From: Marivivens sp.
GTDB lineage: Bacteria > Pseudomonadota > Alphaproteobacteria > Rhodobacterales > Rhodobacteraceae
Length of the DNA: 34,669 nucleotides
Assembly: GCA_024642145.1 (NCBI GenBank)
Contig: JAHEBS010000005.1
Coordinates: forward strand, 1-34,669
Reading direction: 5' to 3'
Below are positions 1-8,015 of the stretch, in pieces. A program made the translations under genes and the position numbers. The notes under the pieces are model-generated. The model did not search any database and was not told the origin of the DNA. It saw only the letters and a program-made list of their open reading frames with translations. Position 1 is the first letter of the stretch, and every line of letters starts with the position of its first letter.

Positions 1-179
1 CCGACGTGACCGGCACCGTGAACCTGCCGGAAGGCACTGAAATGGTGATGCCCGGCGACAACCTGAAGTTCGAAGTCGAACTGATCGCGCCGATCGCCAT
101 GGAAGAAAAGCTCCGCTTCGCTATCCGCGAAGGCGGCCGCACCGTCGGCGCAGGCGTCGTCTCGAAAATCATCGCGTAA
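1..179 (+). CDS. tuf: Elongation factor Tu, C-terminal end (partial)
   Basis: The window opens inside this gene. The frame starting at base 3 gives 58 residues ending in VVSKIIA and a TAA stop. They match the end of EF-Tu domain 3, including the MVMPGDN and [15 protein letters not shown] segments that are nearly invariant in bacterial EF-Tu. EF-Tu is the cytoplasmic GTPase that brings aminoacyl-tRNA to the ribosomal A site. Its position just before rpsJ is the usual str-S10 junction. The 5' part lies outside the window, so start and promoter cannot be described. Confidence 0.97.
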   Translation, partial: DVTGTVNLPEGTEMVMPGDNLKFEVELIAPIAMEEKLRFAIREGGRTVGAGVVSKIIA

Positions 180-197
180 TTACGCGGTTGCAATTCC

Positions 198-225
198 GCG
201 GGGCGGGCTTTATTGCCCGCCCCGC
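198..225 (+). other. GC-rich hairpin after tuf
   Basis: An 11-bp perfect stem (198-208 with 215-225) closes a six-base TTTATT loop 18 bases after the tuf stop. It is not followed by a clean T-tract, since the next bases are AACTCTTG. It therefore looks more like a processing, mRNA-stabilising or partial-attenuation hairpin than a complete intrinsic terminator. It could set the tuf/ribosomal-protein expression ratio. Confidence 0.6.
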
Positions 226-254
226 AACTCTTGAAGTTCCGGATTCGATGTGGG

Positions 255-272
255 TCTGGCAATTCCGCCAGA
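255..272 (+). promoter_or_regulatory. Hairpin in the rpsJ leader
   Basis: TCTGGC at 255-260 pairs perfectly with GCCAGA at 267-272 around an AATTCC loop, about 38 bases before the rpsJ start. With the hairpin at 198-225 it makes the tuf-rpsJ spacer a structured leader. In gammaproteobacteria the S10 leader is the target of L4 autoregulation; whether this one has any such role is only a guess. Confidence 0.4.
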
Positions 273-309
273 TCGACCTCTCAATCTGTAGCCGCGAAAG
301 GCAATGATA

Positions 310-624
310 ATGGCCGCACAAAGCCAAAACATTCGCATTCGGCTCAAGGCTTTCGATTACCGCGTTCTGGATGCGTCCACCGCCGAGATCGTAAGCACTG
401 CGAAACGCACCGGCGCCTCTGTGCGCGGTCCGATTCCGCTGCCGAACAAGATCGAAAAATTCACGGTTCTCCGTGGTCCGCACATCGACAAGAAGTCGCG
501 CGACCAGTTCGAGATCCGCACGCATATGCGTCTTCTGGACATCGTTGACCCGACTCCGCAGACCGTGGACGCGCTGATGAAGCTCGACCTCGCCGCCGGC
601 GTTGACGTCGAGATCAAGGTCTAA
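310..624 (+). CDS. rpsJ: 30S ribosomal protein S10
   Basis: The 104-residue product beginning [18 protein letters not shown] is S10. It belongs to the 30S head and, as NusE, also to transcription antitermination complexes. The central [20 protein letters not shown] loop region and the [14 protein letters not shown] end are characteristic. I chose ATG 310 because AAAGG at 297-301 lies 8 bases upstream; ATG 304, two codons earlier, is possible but would be only 2 bases from that ribosome-binding site. It is the first gene of the S10 block, 10 bases before rplC. Confidence 0.97.
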   Translation: MAAQSQNIRIRLKAFDYRVLDASTAEIVSTAKRTGASVRGPIPLPNKIEKFTVLRGPHIDKKSRDQFEIRTHMRLLDIVDPTPQTVDALMKLDLAAGVDVEIKV

Positions 625-634
625 GGAGATAGCC

Positions 635-1366
635 ATGTTGCGTACTGGTGTTATCGCCAAGAAGGTGGGCATGACCCGCCTGTTCATGGAAGACGGCCGT
701 CAGGTTCCTGTGACCGTTCTTCAACTCGACAACCTGCAGGTCATCGCGCAGCGGACCGCCGACAAGGATGGCTATACCGCCGTTCAGCTCGGCGCGAGCA
801 ACGCGAAGGTCAAGCGCGTCTCGAAAGCCATGCGTGGTCACTTTGCGACCGCTCAGGTCGAGCCCAAGCGTAAGGTCGCGGAATTCCGGGTTGCCCCGGA
901 AAACCTGATCCCCGTGGGTGCCGAGATCGCTGCAAACCACTACTTCGACGGCCAGTTCGTCGACGTGTCGGGCATCTCGATCGGTAAAGGTTTTGCCGGT
1001 GCGATGAAGCGTCACAACTTCGGTGGTCTGCGTGCTTCGCACGGCGTGTCGGTCTCGCACCGCTCGCACGGTTCGACCGGTCAGTGTCAGGACCCCGGCC
1101 GCGTGTTCAAGGGCAAGAAGATGGCCGGTCACCTTGGTGCCGTCCGTGTGACCACCCAGAACCTGCAGGTCGTCCGCACCGACGTCGAGCGCGGCGTTAT
1201 CATGGTCAAGGGCGCTGTCCCTGGTTCCAAGGGTGGCTGGGTCACCGTCAAGGACGCCGTGAAAAAGCCCACCGCTGAGAGCACCGTTTACCCGGCTGCC
1301 CTCAAGTCCGCCGCGACCGCCGCTGTCGCAGATGCCGTTGAAGGAGGCGAGAACAATGAAGGCTGA
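635..1366 (+). CDS. rplC: 50S ribosomal protein L3
   Basis: The 243-residue protein begins [17 protein letters not shown] and carries the L3 loop segment [18 protein letters not shown] that reaches towards the peptidyl-transferase centre. L3 is an early 23S rRNA assembly protein. The ATG at 635 follows TAAGGAGA, which overlaps the rpsJ stop; longer in-frame starts would run into rpsJ and lack this signal. The alanine-rich tail after about residue 215, ending GGENNEG, is typical of alphaproteobacterial L3. Its last 11 bases overlap the start of rplD, whose ribosome-binding site lies inside this gene. Confidence 0.97.
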   Translation: MLRTGVIAKKVGMTRLFMEDGRQVPVTVLQLDNLQVIAQRTADKDGYTAVQLGASNAKVKRVSKAMRGHFATAQVEPKRKVAEFRVAPENLIPVGAEIAANHYFDGQFVDVSGISIGKGFAGAMKRHNFGGLRASHGVSVSHRSHGSTGQCQDPGRVFKGKKMAGHLGAVRVTTQNLQVVRTDVERGVIMVKGAVPGSKGGWVTVKDAVKKPTAESTVYPAALKSAATAAVADAVEGGENNEG

Positions 1367-1976
1367 AGCCATCAAGCTTGACGGCAAAAAAGCCGGCGCT
1401 GTCGAACTCGACGACGCCATCTTTGGCCTCGAGCCCCGCGCCGACATCCTGCATCGCGTCGTCCGTTGGCAGCGTGCCAAGGCTCAGGCCGGTACGCACT
1501 CGACTCTCGGCAAATCGGATGTGAGCTACTCGACCAAGAAGATCTACCGCCAGAAGGGCACCGGTGGCGCACGTCACGGTTCCCGCAAGGCCCCGATCTT
1601 CCGTCACGGTGGCGTCTACAAGGGCCCGCAGCCCCGTAGCCATGCACATGACCTGACCAAGAAGTTCCGCGCTCTGGGTCTCAAGCACGCCCTCTCGGCC
1701 AAGGCCAAGGCTGGCGAGCTTGTGATCATCGACGCTGCCGTGATGGATGAAGTGAAGACTTCGGCCCTCGCCAAGCAGGTCGCCAGCCTCGGCTGGAAGC
1801 GTGCGCTGATCATCGACGGTGCTTCGGTCAACGAAGGCTTCGCCCGTGCAGCCCGCAACCTCGAAAACCTGGACATCCTGCCCTCGATGGGCGCGAACGT
1901 CTACGACATCCTCCGCAGTGACACGCTTGTGCTCACCAAGGCGGCTGTCGAAGCTCTGGAGGCCCGTCTGAAATGA
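1356..1976 (+). CDS. rplD: 50S ribosomal protein L4
   Basis: The 206-residue product is L4, which lines the peptide exit tunnel and in some bacteria represses its own S10 operon. The internal basic tunnel loop [20 protein letters not shown] is present at roughly residues 63-82. ATG 1356 follows AAGGAGG with good spacing and lies inside the last codons of rplC. The stop overlaps the rplW start as ATGA, so rplC, rplD and rplW look translationally coupled. Confidence 0.97.
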   Translation: MKAEAIKLDGKKAGAVELDDAIFGLEPRADILHRVVRWQRAKAQAGTHSTLGKSDVSYSTKKIYRQKGTGGARHGSRKAPIFRHGGVYKGPQPRSHAHDLTKKFRALGLKHALSAKAKAGELVIIDAAVMDEVKTSALAKQVASLGWKRALIIDGASVNEGFARAARNLENLDILPSMGANVYDILRSDTLVLTKAAVEALEARLK

Positions 1977-2269
1977 GCGCGAAAGCTGAACACTACGACG
2001 TGATCCGCAAGCCGGTCATCACCGAAAAGGCAACCATGGCTTCCGAAGCCAATGCTGTTGTCTTTGAAGTGGCGATGTCGGCCAACAAGCCGCAGATCAA
2101 AGCCGCTGTCGAAGCTCTCTTCGGCGTCAAGGTGAAGTCGGTCAACACGACCATCACCAAAGGCAAGGTCAAGCGTTTCCGTGGCCAACTCGGCACCCGG
2201 AATGACGTGAAAAAGGCCTATGTCACCCTCGTCGAGGGCAACACCATCGACGTGTCGACCGGTCTCTGA
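1973..2269 (+). CDS. rplW: 50S ribosomal protein L23
   Basis: The 98-residue product has the L23 N-terminus [15 protein letters not shown] and the [15 protein letters not shown] region. L23 sits at the tunnel exit, where it docks trigger factor and SRP. The gene starts in the ATGA overlap with rplD. In most bacteria rplB follows within a few bases; here a terminator-like hairpin and a DUF2200 gene come first, and rplB begins about 700 bases later. Confidence 0.97.
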   Translation: MSAKAEHYDVIRKPVITEKATMASEANAVVFEVAMSANKPQIKAAVEALFGVKVKSVNTTITKGKVKRFRGQLGTRNDVKKAYVTLVEGNTIDVSTGL

Positions 2270-2292
2270 TCGGCCACAAGGCACCAAGGATC

Positions 2293-2330
2293 GGCCCCGG
2301 ATGCGCAAGCGCCCGGGGCCTTTTCATTTG
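2293..2330 (+). terminator. Intrinsic terminator after rplW
   Basis: GGCCCCGG at 2293-2300 pairs with CCGGGGCC at 2313-2320, with an inner GCG/CGC extension over a four-base loop, followed by TTTTCATTTG. It lies 23 bases after the rplW stop, so transcription of tuf/rpsJ-rplW may end, at least partly, inside what is usually one S10 operon. Confidence 0.8.
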
Positions 2331-2356
2331 GCGACAGGCGGGTAGGGTGGGATAGT
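2328..2356 (+). promoter_or_regulatory. Candidate sigma70 promoter for the DUF2200 gene
   Basis: TTGGCG (2328-2333), a 17-base spacer and GATAGT (2351-2356) each match four of six consensus positions. It starts at the T-tract of the rplW terminator and ends 18 bases before the ATG, leaving only a short leader. Assigned by eye only. Confidence 0.33.
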
Positions 2357-2374
2357 TCTGCAAAAGGGTCGGTC

Positions 2375-2728
2375 ATGAACATCAACGAACGCATCTACAA
2401 GATGACCTTTGCCAGCGTTTACCCCGCCTATGTGGCCAAGGTGGAACGTAAGGGTCAGACGCGGGCGCAGCTTGATCAGGTGATATCGTGGCTTACGGGT
2501 TATGATGCTGCCGGTATGCAGGACCAGATCGAACGCAAGACCACGTTTCAGGACTTTTTTGCCAGCGCACCTGCGATGAATCCGGCGCGGTCGCTGATTA
2601 CAGGCACGATCTGCGGCGTCAAACTGCACGAGATCAAAGATCCGCTGATGCTGGAGATACGCTATCTCGACAAGCTGGTGGACGAGATCGCAAAGGGTCG
2701 GCCCATGGAAAAGGTGCTGCGCGCCTAG
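2375..2728 (+). CDS. DUF2200 domain-containing protein
   Basis: The 117-residue soluble protein matches the DUF2200 family as I remember it: [22 protein letters not shown] at the start, [37 protein letters not shown], and [22 protein letters not shown] at the end. The family is full-length here and has no assigned biochemical function. There is no signal peptide, membrane segment or obvious catalytic motif. A ribosome-binding site AAGGG lies about 7 bases before the ATG. It is an insertion between rplW and rplB, separated from the former by a terminator and from the latter by a promoter candidate, so it is probably transcribed independently. No link to ribosome function can be inferred from position alone. 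Confidence 0.85.
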   Translation: MNINERIYKMTFASVYPAYVAKVERKGQTRAQLDQVISWLTGYDAAGMQDQIERKTTFQDFFASAPAMNPARSLITGTICGVKLHEIKDPLMLEIRYLDKLVDEIAKGRPMEKVLRA

Positions 2729-2755
2729 ACAAATCGGGGCGAGGGCGTAGAACCC

Positions 2756-2784
2756 TTGACCATTCCCCCGCGCTTCACTATCAG
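2756..2784 (+). promoter_or_regulatory. Candidate sigma70 promoter for the rplB block
   Basis: TTGACC (2756-2761), a 17-base spacer and TATCAG (2779-2784) form the best-looking -35/-10 pair in this spacer. Five of six -35 bases fit TTGACA. It would start transcription near 2791 with a leader of about 175 bases before rplB, restarting expression after the break in the S10 cluster. Confidence 0.5.
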
Positions 2785-2904
2785 GCCCCATCTGCCCGGT
2801 CCCGGATTCGTCCGGGGCTGATGTTTTTATGGGGTCGTGATTCGTTGCGGCACCGGAAAAAGGCGGAAATGGCGCGCTGAATGCGCCGTGATCTAATCGG
2901 GGAC

Positions 2905-2942
2905 CTTCGGGGCCCTTCAACGAAGAGCCGGGCTAACGCCCG
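2905..2942 (+). promoter_or_regulatory. Structured rplB leader
   Basis: Two consecutive stems can form just upstream of rplB: CTTCG (2905-2909) with CGAAG (2921-2925), and CGGGC (2929-2933) with GCCCG (2938-2942) around TAAC. They end about 10 bases before the probable ribosome-binding site GGAAGA. The placement would suit translational control by a ribosomal protein, but that is inference only. Confidence 0.4.
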
Positions 2943-2966
2943 CAAAGCAACGGAAGACAGAAAAGC

Positions 2967-3806
2967 ATGGCACTTAAGTCGTATAAGCCGACGACGCCTG
3001 GCCAGCGCGGGCTGGTGCTGATCGACCGTTCGGAGCTTTGGAAAGGTCGTCCCGTCAAAGCCCTCACCGAGGGTTTGACCAAAACGGGTGGCCGGAACAA
3101 TACCGGACGTATCACGATGTGGCACAAAGGTGGTGGCGCGAAGCGTCTCTACCGCGTGGTGGATTTCAAGCGTCGTAAATTCGATATCCCGGCGATCGTC
3201 GAGCGTATCGAATATGACCCCAACCGTACCGCCTTTATCGCGCTTGTGCGTTATACCGACGGCGAGTTGGCCTACATCCTCGCTCCGCAGCGTCTCGCTG
3301 TTGGCGACCAGGTGGTCGCTGGTGCGAAGACCGACGTAAAGCCCGGTAACGCGATGCCCTTCTCGGGCATGCCGATCGGTACGATCGTCCACAACATCGA
3401 AATGAAGCCCGGCAAAGGCGGCCAGATCGCCCGTGCCGCCGGCACCTACGCGCAATTCGTCGGTCGCGACGGTGGCTATGCGCAGATCCGCCTTTCGTCG
3501 GGCGAGCTGCGTCTGGTCCGTCAGGAATGCATGGCCACTGTTGGCGCCGTGTCGAACCCCGACAACTCGAACCAGAACTTCGGCAAAGCCGGTCGTATGC
3601 GCCACCTTGGCATTCGTCCGACCGTCCGCGGTGTTGCCATGAACCCGATCGACCACCCCCACGGTGGTGGTGAAGGCCGGACCTCGGGTGGCCGTCACCC
3701 GGTCACGCCTTGGGGCAAGGGCACCAAGGGTAACAAGACCCGCAACCGCAAGAAGGCTTCGTCGAAGCTCATCCTGCGTTCGCGCAATGCGAAGAAAGGC
3801 CGTTAA
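2967..3806 (+). CDS. rplB: 50S ribosomal protein L2
   Basis: The 279-residue product begins [19 protein letters not shown] and carries the signature [20 protein letters not shown] near its C-terminus, which reaches the peptidyl-transferase centre. L2 is required for subunit association and peptidyl transfer. Length is normal. The ATG is preceded by GGAAGA at about 10 bases. It opens the second ribosomal block, rplB-rpsS-rplV-rpsC-rplP, whose genes are separated by 13 bases or less. Confidence 0.98.
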   Translation: MALKSYKPTTPGQRGLVLIDRSELWKGRPVKALTEGLTKTGGRNNTGRITMWHKGGGAKRLYRVVDFKRRKFDIPAIVERIEYDPNRTAFIALVRYTDGELAYILAPQRLAVGDQVVAGAKTDVKPGNAMPFSGMPIGTIVHNIEMKPGKGGQIARAAGTYAQFVGRDGGYAQIRLSSGELRLVRQECMATVGAVSNPDNSNQNFGKAGRMRHLGIRPTVRGVAMNPIDHPHGGGEGRTSGGRHPVTPWGKGTKGNKTRNRKKASSKLILRSRNAKKGR

Positions 3807-3809
3807 TCC

Positions 3810-4088
3810 ATGGCTCGTTCTATTTGGAAAGGTCCCTTCGTTGACGCTTACGTCCTGAAAAAGGCCGAAGCGGCGCGCGAAGCGAACCGTAATGAAGTGA
3901 TCAAGATCTGGTCGCGTCGTTCGACGATCCTGCCGCAGTTTGTCGGCTTGACCTTCGGCGTCTACAACGGTCAGAAACACGTTCCGGTCAATGTGACCGA
4001 AGACATGATCGGTCAGAAGTTCGGTGAATATTCGCCGACGCGTACCTACTACGGTCACGCAGCCGACAAAAAAGCCAAGAGGAAGTAA
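3810..4088 (+). CDS. rpsS: 30S ribosomal protein S19
   Basis: The 92-residue product [18 protein letters not shown] is S19, which forms a complex with S13 in the 30S head and contacts A-site tRNA. The [19 protein letters not shown] and [12 protein letters not shown] motifs are canonical. It starts 3 bases after rplB; the AAAGG ribosome-binding site lies in the last codons of rplB. Spacing and strand fit cotranscription with rplB and rplV. Confidence 0.98.
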   Translation: MARSIWKGPFVDAYVLKKAEAAREANRNEVIKIWSRRSTILPQFVGLTFGVYNGQKHVPVNVTEDMIGQKFGEYSPTRTYYGHAADKKAKRK

Positions 4089-4091
4089 GCC

Positions 4092-4472
4092 ATGAGCAAG
4101 GAAAAGAATCCGCGCCGCGTGGCCGACAACGAAGCGATGGCAAAGTCCAAAATGCTTCGCACCTCGCCGCAGAAACTGAACCTCGTTGCCGCTATGATCC
4201 GCGGCAAGAAGGTGGAACGCGCCCTCGCGGACCTCACCTTCTCGAAAAAGCGTATCGCTGACGACGTGAAGAAGTGCCTGCAGTCGGCTATCGCCAACGC
4301 CGAGAACAACCACAATCTCGATGTGGATACGCTCGTCGTCGCCGAAGCATATGTCGGCAAGAACCTTGTGATGAAGCGTGGCCGTCCGCGTGCGCGCGGT
4401 CGCTACGGCAAAATCATGAAGCCGTTTTCGGAACTGACAATCAAGGTTCGTCAAGTCGAGGAGCAAGCCTAA
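4092..4472 (+). CDS. rplV: 50S ribosomal protein L22
   Basis: The 126-residue protein is L22, which spans the 50S from surface to exit tunnel. The tunnel-lining hairpin region near the C-terminus ([20 protein letters not shown]) is intact, so no macrolide-resistance-type deletion is visible. It starts 3 bases after rpsS with GGAAG upstream. Its stop codon shares one base with the rpsC start. Confidence 0.97.
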   Translation: MSKEKNPRRVADNEAMAKSKMLRTSPQKLNLVAAMIRGKKVERALADLTFSKKRIADDVKKCLQSAIANAENNHNLDVDTLVVAEAYVGKNLVMKRGRPRARGRYGKIMKPFSELTIKVRQVEEQA

Positions 4473-5188
4473 TGGGTAACAAAGTCAATCCCGTCGGGAT
4501 GCGCCTTCAGGTCAACCGCACCTGGGACAGCCGCTGGTACGCCGACAACAAGGAATACGGCAACCTTCTGCTCGAAGACCTCAAGATCAAGGACTTCGTG
4601 AAGAAAGAAGCCAAGCAAGCCGGCGTCAGCCGCGTGATCATCGAGCGTCCGCACCGCAAGTGCCGCGTCACGATCCACGCCGCCCGTCCGGGCGTCATCA
4701 TCGGCAAGAAAGGCGCGGACATCGAAACGCTCCGCAAGAAGCTTGCTGGTCTGACCAAGTCGGAACTGCACCTCAACATCGTTGAAGTGCGCAAGCCCGA
4801 GCTTGATGCTGCTCTGGTCGGTGAATCCATCGCCCAGCAGCTCGAGCGTCGTGTGTCGTTCCGCCGCGCCATGAAGCGCGCGGTGCAAAACGCCATGCGT
4901 ATGGGTGCGCTCGGTATCCGTGTGAACGTCGCAGGCCGCCTCGGCGGTGCTGAGATCGCACGTACCGAATGGTACCGTGAGGGCCGTGTGCCGCTGCACA
5001 CGCTCCGCGCCGACATCGACTATGCGCTGTCTGAAGCCATGACCCCCTATGGTATCATCGGGATCAAGGTCTGGATCTTCAAAGGCGAGATCATGGAGCA
5101 TGACCCCCAGGCCCGCGACCGTAAGGCCGCAGAAGCCCAGGACGTCCCGGCTCCGCGCGGCGCGCGTCCCGAGCGTCGTGAGCGTTGA
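4472..5188 (+). CDS. rpsC: 30S ribosomal protein S3
   Basis: The 238-residue product [20 protein letters not shown] is S3. It has a type-II KH domain with the [12 protein letters not shown] loop at about residues 75-86, and the C-terminal S3 domain with [21 protein letters not shown]3 lines the mRNA entry channel and contributes to helicase activity. ATG 4472 overlaps the rplV stop by one base and follows GAGGAG. The last 20 residues are a disordered Arg/Pro/Glu-rich tail, common in alphaproteobacterial S3. Confidence 0.97.
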   Translation: MGNKVNPVGMRLQVNRTWDSRWYADNKEYGNLLLEDLKIKDFVKKEAKQAGVSRVIIERPHRKCRVTIHAARPGVIIGKKGADIETLRKKLAGLTKSELHLNIVEVRKPELDAALVGESIAQQLERRVSFRRAMKRAVQNAMRMGALGIRVNVAGRLGGAEIARTEWYREGRVPLHTLRADIDYALSEAMTPYGIIGIKVWIFKGEIMEHDPQARDRKAAEAQDVPAPRGARPERRER

Positions 5189-5201
5189 GGAGTAACTGAA
5201 G

Positions 5202-5615
5202 ATGCTGCAACCCAAGCGCACAAAATTCCGCAAGGTGCACAAGGGCCGGATCCATGGCGAAGCCAAGGGCGGTTCTGACCTTAACTTCGGTTCCTTCGGC
5301 CTCAAGGCCACGCAACCCGAGCGCATCACGGCGCGCCAGATCGAAGCGGCTCGCCGCGCGATCACGCGCCACATGAAGCGTCAGGGCCGTGTCTGGATCC
5401 GCGTGTTCCCGGACGTTCCGGTGACCTCGAAGCCTACCGAAGTCCGTATGGGTAAAGGTAAGGGTTCGGTCGATTACTGGGCCTGCCGCGTCAAGCCCGG
5501 CCGGATCATGTTCGAGATCGACGGCGTTTCGGAAGAAATCGCCCGCGAGGCCCTGCGCCTCGGCGCGATGAAGCTGCCGATCAAGACCCGCACCGTTCAG
5601 CGCGAAGACTGGTAA
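5202..5615 (+). CDS. rplP: 50S ribosomal protein L16
   Basis: The 137-residue product [16 protein letters not shown] is L16, a late-assembling protein that positions A-site tRNA. The usual length and the [22 protein letters not shown] segment are present, with the conserved Arg used by the YcfD-type hydroxylase in other bacteria at about residue 82. It starts 13 bases after rpsC behind GGAG. It closes this block: rpmC, normally next, begins 2.4 kb downstream after a terminator and three unrelated genes. Confidence 0.98.
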   Translation: MLQPKRTKFRKVHKGRIHGEAKGGSDLNFGSFGLKATQPERITARQIEAARRAITRHMKRQGRVWIRVFPDVPVTSKPTEVRMGKGKGSVDYWACRVKPGRIMFEIDGVSEEIAREALRLGAMKLPIKTRTVQREDW

Positions 5616-5640
5616 GCCCGTCCTCGCCGCGAGACAAGGA

Positions 5641-5674
5641 AACCCCCGCCCGAAACGGCGGGGGTTTTCGTTTG
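5641..5674 (+). terminator. Intrinsic terminator after rplP
   Basis: AACCCCCGCC (5641-5650) pairs with GGCGGGGGTT (5657-5666) across the loop CGAAAC, followed by TTTTCGTTTG. A textbook strong terminator 25 bases past the rplP stop. The 12-base core GCCCGAAACGGC recurs in the terminators at 6319 and 12244. Confidence 0.93.
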
Positions 5675-5735
5675 TGGCGCTGGCTTGTTGCGGCGACACC
5701 GGAAATCGCCTTACGGCTTATGCCAGCTTCGGCTG

Positions 5736-5764
5736 TTGTGCTGTCACCTTGTGGTAAGCGTAAT
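5736..5764 (+). promoter_or_regulatory. Weak candidate promoter for msrB
   Basis: TTGTGC (5736-5741), a 17-base spacer and CGTAAT (5759-5764). The -10 matches four of six and the -35 three of six positions. It lies 64 bases before msrB. Assigned by eye; a nearby alternative is possible. Confidence 0.25.
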
Positions 5765-5828
5765 GTGAATTGGTGAACGCAGGGGCGCACCCCATATCGG
5801 GTCTGACGTTCCAAAGGAGGGGAGAGAC

Positions 5829-6266
5829 ATGACCTACGCCAAGACCGAAGATGCCATCGCCAAACTGACGCCCGAGCAGTATCGAGTGACCCAGCAAAGC
5901 GGCACCGAGCGGCCCTTTACCGGCGAATACGATCATCATTTCGAGCCGGGTATTTACGTCGATGTGGTTTCCGGCGAGCCGCTCTTTGCCTCGTCGGCCA
6001 AGTTCAATTCGGGCTGCGGCTGGCCTTCGTTTTCCAAGCCGATCGACAATGTGACGGAACATGCTGACACCACCCATGGGATGCGGCGGGTCGAGGTGCG
6101 CTCAAAGCACGGCGACAGCCATCTGGGCCATGTTTTCCCTGACGGCCCGCGCGACATGGGCGGGCTGCGCTACTGCATCAACTCGGCCAGCCTGCGTTTC
6201 GTGCCCAAGGCCGAGATGGAGGCGCAGGGCTATGGCCAGTATCTGGATCAGGTCGAGGGCCGCTGA
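5829..6266 (+). CDS. msrB: Peptide-methionine (R)-S-oxide reductase MsrB
   Basis: The 145-residue cytoplasmic protein repairs methionine-R-sulfoxide in oxidised proteins, normally with thioredoxin as reductant. The SelR/MsrB fold is seen from the GCGWPSF motif (Cys63), [10 protein letters not shown] and [11 protein letters not shown], where Cys116 is the expected catalytic residue; Cys63 could be the resolving cysteine. The two CxxC pairs that bind zinc in many MsrBs are absent (VDVVSGE and HGDS occupy those places), so this is the zinc-free form. An AGGAGGGG ribosome-binding site precedes the ATG. Terminators lie on both sides, so it is probably monocistronic. Confidence 0.95.
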   Translation: MTYAKTEDAIAKLTPEQYRVTQQSGTERPFTGEYDHHFEPGIYVDVVSGEPLFASSAKFNSGCGWPSFSKPIDNVTEHADTTHGMRRVEVRSKHGDSHLGHVFPDGPRDMGGLRYCINSASLRFVPKAEMEAQGYGQYLDQVEGR

Positions 6267-6318
6267 ACCAACGCAGGGACGCCGAATACCCGCCCATAAA
6301 GACCGCGCATGAAATTGG

Positions 6319-6350
6319 ACCCCTGCCCGAAACGGCAGGGGTTTCCTTGT
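6319..6350 (+). terminator. Intrinsic terminator after msrB
   Basis: ACCCCTGCC (6319-6327) pairs with GGCAGGGGT (6334-6342) over the loop CGAAAC, followed by TTCCTTGT. It sits between msrB and the convergent RidA-family gene. The loop and inner pairs are identical to the rplP and rpmD terminators. In the reverse direction the trailing sequence is not T-rich, so it serves mainly msrB. Confidence 0.85.
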
Positions 6351-6356
6351 TCGGGG

Positions 6357-6755
6357 CTACGCCTCGGCAATCACCGCATCGACCTCAATCTCGACCAGCC
6401 ATTCGGGGTTCACAAAACGGTTGATCGCCATGATCGTGTCGACAGGGCGCGCGTCACGACAATAGGCCTTGCGCGCCTCGATGGCCCGTTTCCAATTGTC
6501 GATGTCGGTCAGGATCACCCGTGTGCGGACGATATCGTGCAGGCCGGATCCGGCGGCGATCAGCGCGGCCTCGATGATTTCGAAACAGCGGGTGGTCTGG
6601 GCAAAGACATCGCCGACCCCAACGGTCTTGCCGTTGGTATCGACAGGCGCAGTGCCGCCCACCGCGATGAAGGGCCCGACGCGCACCGCGCGGCTAAAGC
6701 CCACAATTTCCTCCATCGGATTGCCGTTCGAGACCCGTTGGCGGTCCATCTCCAT
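6357..6755 (-). CDS. RidA/YjgF/YER057c/UK114-family protein
   Basis: A RidA-superfamily protein of 132 residues from ATG 6755. Family features are FSRAVRVGPFIAVGGTAPVD, a central FEIIEAALIAAGSGLHDIVRTRVILTDI, and an ending EWLVEIEVDAVIAE. RidA proper is a homotrimer that hydrolyses reactive imines from PLP enzymes using an Arg near residue 105. Here the C-terminal part reads RPVDTIMAINRFVNPEWLVEIE, like YjgF-related subfamilies, so the substrate is unclear. AGGGAG lies 6 bases before ATG 6755 and abuts the alternative ATG 6761, hence the start choice; ATG 6749 is also possible. It follows the TDT transporter gene by 56 bases on the same strand. Confidence 0.85.
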   Translation of the reverse strand: MEMDRQRVSNGNPMEEIVGFSRAVRVGPFIAVGGTAPVDTNGKTVGVGDVFAQTTRCFEIIEAALIAAGSGLHDIVRTRVILTDIDNWKRAIEARKAYCRDARPVDTIMAINRFVNPEWLVEIEVDAVIAEA

Positions 6756-6811
6756 CCGCATCTCCCTTTGCCCAGAGGGTCAGGTTAACACGGATTGGCC
6801 GGTCCGTCGCC

Positions 6812-7771
6812 CTAGGCCTGCGCCGCACCCGAGGCATCGGCCAGTTCGCCCGTTACCCAAGTCATGATGAACCGGTAGGTGATCAGCAAGACCAAGGGCG
6901 TCGCTATGGCCAAAGCGCCATAGGTGCCAAATACGGCGGGGGCGCCCAGACCCTTGGCCACGGCCAGCGTCTGCACCAGCAAGAAAGCCGTCGCGGGAAA
7001 GGTAAATGCCGACCACAGCGGCGACCAGCCACCGCGCATCATCCATGGACCCAAGGGGACCAAGGCCAAGGCGATGGCGCAGGATGTCCAGTAAAAGAGG
7101 TGGAACGCCCAGTCGACGTTCAGCAAGCCAAAGCTTGTGGCAAAAAGACAGTTCGGGGCCAGATAGATCGCCAAGGTCGGGCGCAACATCACCGGCAGTC
7201 CGCGACGCAGCGCGCCCAAGGCAAAGCCCAGCGTTATGATCACATAGGGCACCAGTGCTGCGGCTGTCAGCACGCGGCTTTCCCAAAGGTGGCCCAAGGG
7301 GATGCCAGCAATCGGCCCGACGACGGGGCCGACAAAGGTCAGGTATTGAAAGGTGGTAAAGCCGCGCGTTTCACCAGGATCACGCCAGATGGCGTAACAA
7401 CCAATTCCGCTCGCACCGATTTGCAAAATGACACCGGTCCACCACACCGCGGGCACGTGCAGACCAAAGGGCAACAGCGCCGCAGCCAAGAGCATCATCG
7501 ACATGGCCGCGGCGGATAGGCCGGCGCGGGCAGGGGGGCTTTGCACCTCGTCGATCAGCACCGACGGGCGGGCGATGACCTTTCGCAGGTAGAAGGCAAA
7601 GAAATACAGGAAAAACGCCGTGGCAAAGGCCAGCAGCAGATCGCCGATCTCATGCGCCACGGGCAAAACATCGGCCGCATTGCGCCAACCCAGCCCAAGC
7701 CCGAACAACCCCAGACTGACCGGAAAAACCGCAGGCGGGGTGCGCCGCCAGAGGGCCGTCCTGATTTGCAT
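6812..7771 (-). CDS. TehA/TDT (SLAC1)-family membrane transporter
   Basis: The 319-residue protein is almost entirely hydrophobic, with about ten membrane segments. The N-terminal PPAVFPVSLGLFGLGLGWR is the typical opening of the TehA/TDT family (voltage-dependent anion channel/SLAC1 fold). Family members include tellurite-resistance proteins, C4-dicarboxylate carriers and anion channels; the substrate cannot be read from this sequence. I see no clear ribosome-binding site before ATG 7771, but a later start would cut the first membrane helix. It is divergent from rpmC and precedes the RidA-family gene, with which it may form an operon. Together with msrB these two genes break the ribosomal cluster. 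Confidence 0.8.
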   Translation of the reverse strand: MQIRTALWRRTPPAVFPVSLGLFGLGLGWRNAADVLPVAHEIGDLLLAFATAFFLYFFAFYLRKVIARPSVLIDEVQSPPARAGLSAAAMSMMLLAAALLPFGLHVPAVWWTGVILQIGASGIGCYAIWRDPGETRGFTTFQYLTFVGPVVGPIAGIPLGHLWESRVLTAAALVPYVIITLGFALGALRRGLPVMLRPTLAIYLAPNCLFATSFGLLNVDWAFHLFYWTSCAIALALVPLGPWMMRGGWSPLWSAFTFPATAFLLVQTLAVAKGLGAPAVFGTYGALAIATPLVLLITYRFIMTWVTGELADASGAAQA

Positions 7772-7891
7772 GTGCTAAAATTTACCCCAAACACAGGTTA
7801 ACATTGGCCCCAAGCTAGCCTTGCCAAAGGCCGCCGATCAACTGTTGCGCACCGCGGCCAGTGGGCGCAGCCGACGCCGCCAAACTTGTCC

Positions 7892-7920
7892 TTGCCCTTT
7901 ATGGACCCCTCCCGTATAGG
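7892..7920 (+). promoter_or_regulatory. Candidate sigma70 promoter for the rpmC (spc) block
   Basis: TTGCCC (7892-7897), a 17-base spacer and TATAGG (7915-7920). Both boxes match four of six consensus bases. It would give a leader of about 110 bases before rpmC. The -10 hexamer TATAGG is the same as in the rplO promoter candidate at 12842. Confidence 0.5.
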
Positions 7921-7974
7921 GTCCCATCTCGCGGATTCCGGGGCGACTCGGGATTCGCTTGTTTGTCATTCATC

Positions 7975-8015
7975 CACCAGGTCACGGGTGACCCTTCAAC
8001 GGGGGCCTTCTGGTG
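7975..8015 (+). promoter_or_regulatory. Nested stem-loop in the rpmC leader
   Basis: CACCAG (7975-7980) can pair with CTGGTG (8010-8015). Between them GGTCA (7980-7984) pairs with TGACC (7989-7993) around CGGG; the two helices compete for base 7980. The element ends just before the purine-rich ribosome-binding region GAAAGG and 20 bases before the rpmC ATG. This placement suits a ribosomal-protein autoregulatory leader, which is inference. Confidence 0.4.

Noticed and set aside
614-1480. Long reverse-strand reading frame opposite rplC/rplD
   Set aside because: It lies wholly opposite well-identified ribosomal genes, has no family similarity, and long antisense frames are expected in high-GC DNA.
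2781-4466. 561-codon reverse frame across rplB-rplV
   Set aside because: It spans three verified genes on the other strand and has no ribosome-binding site or family motif.
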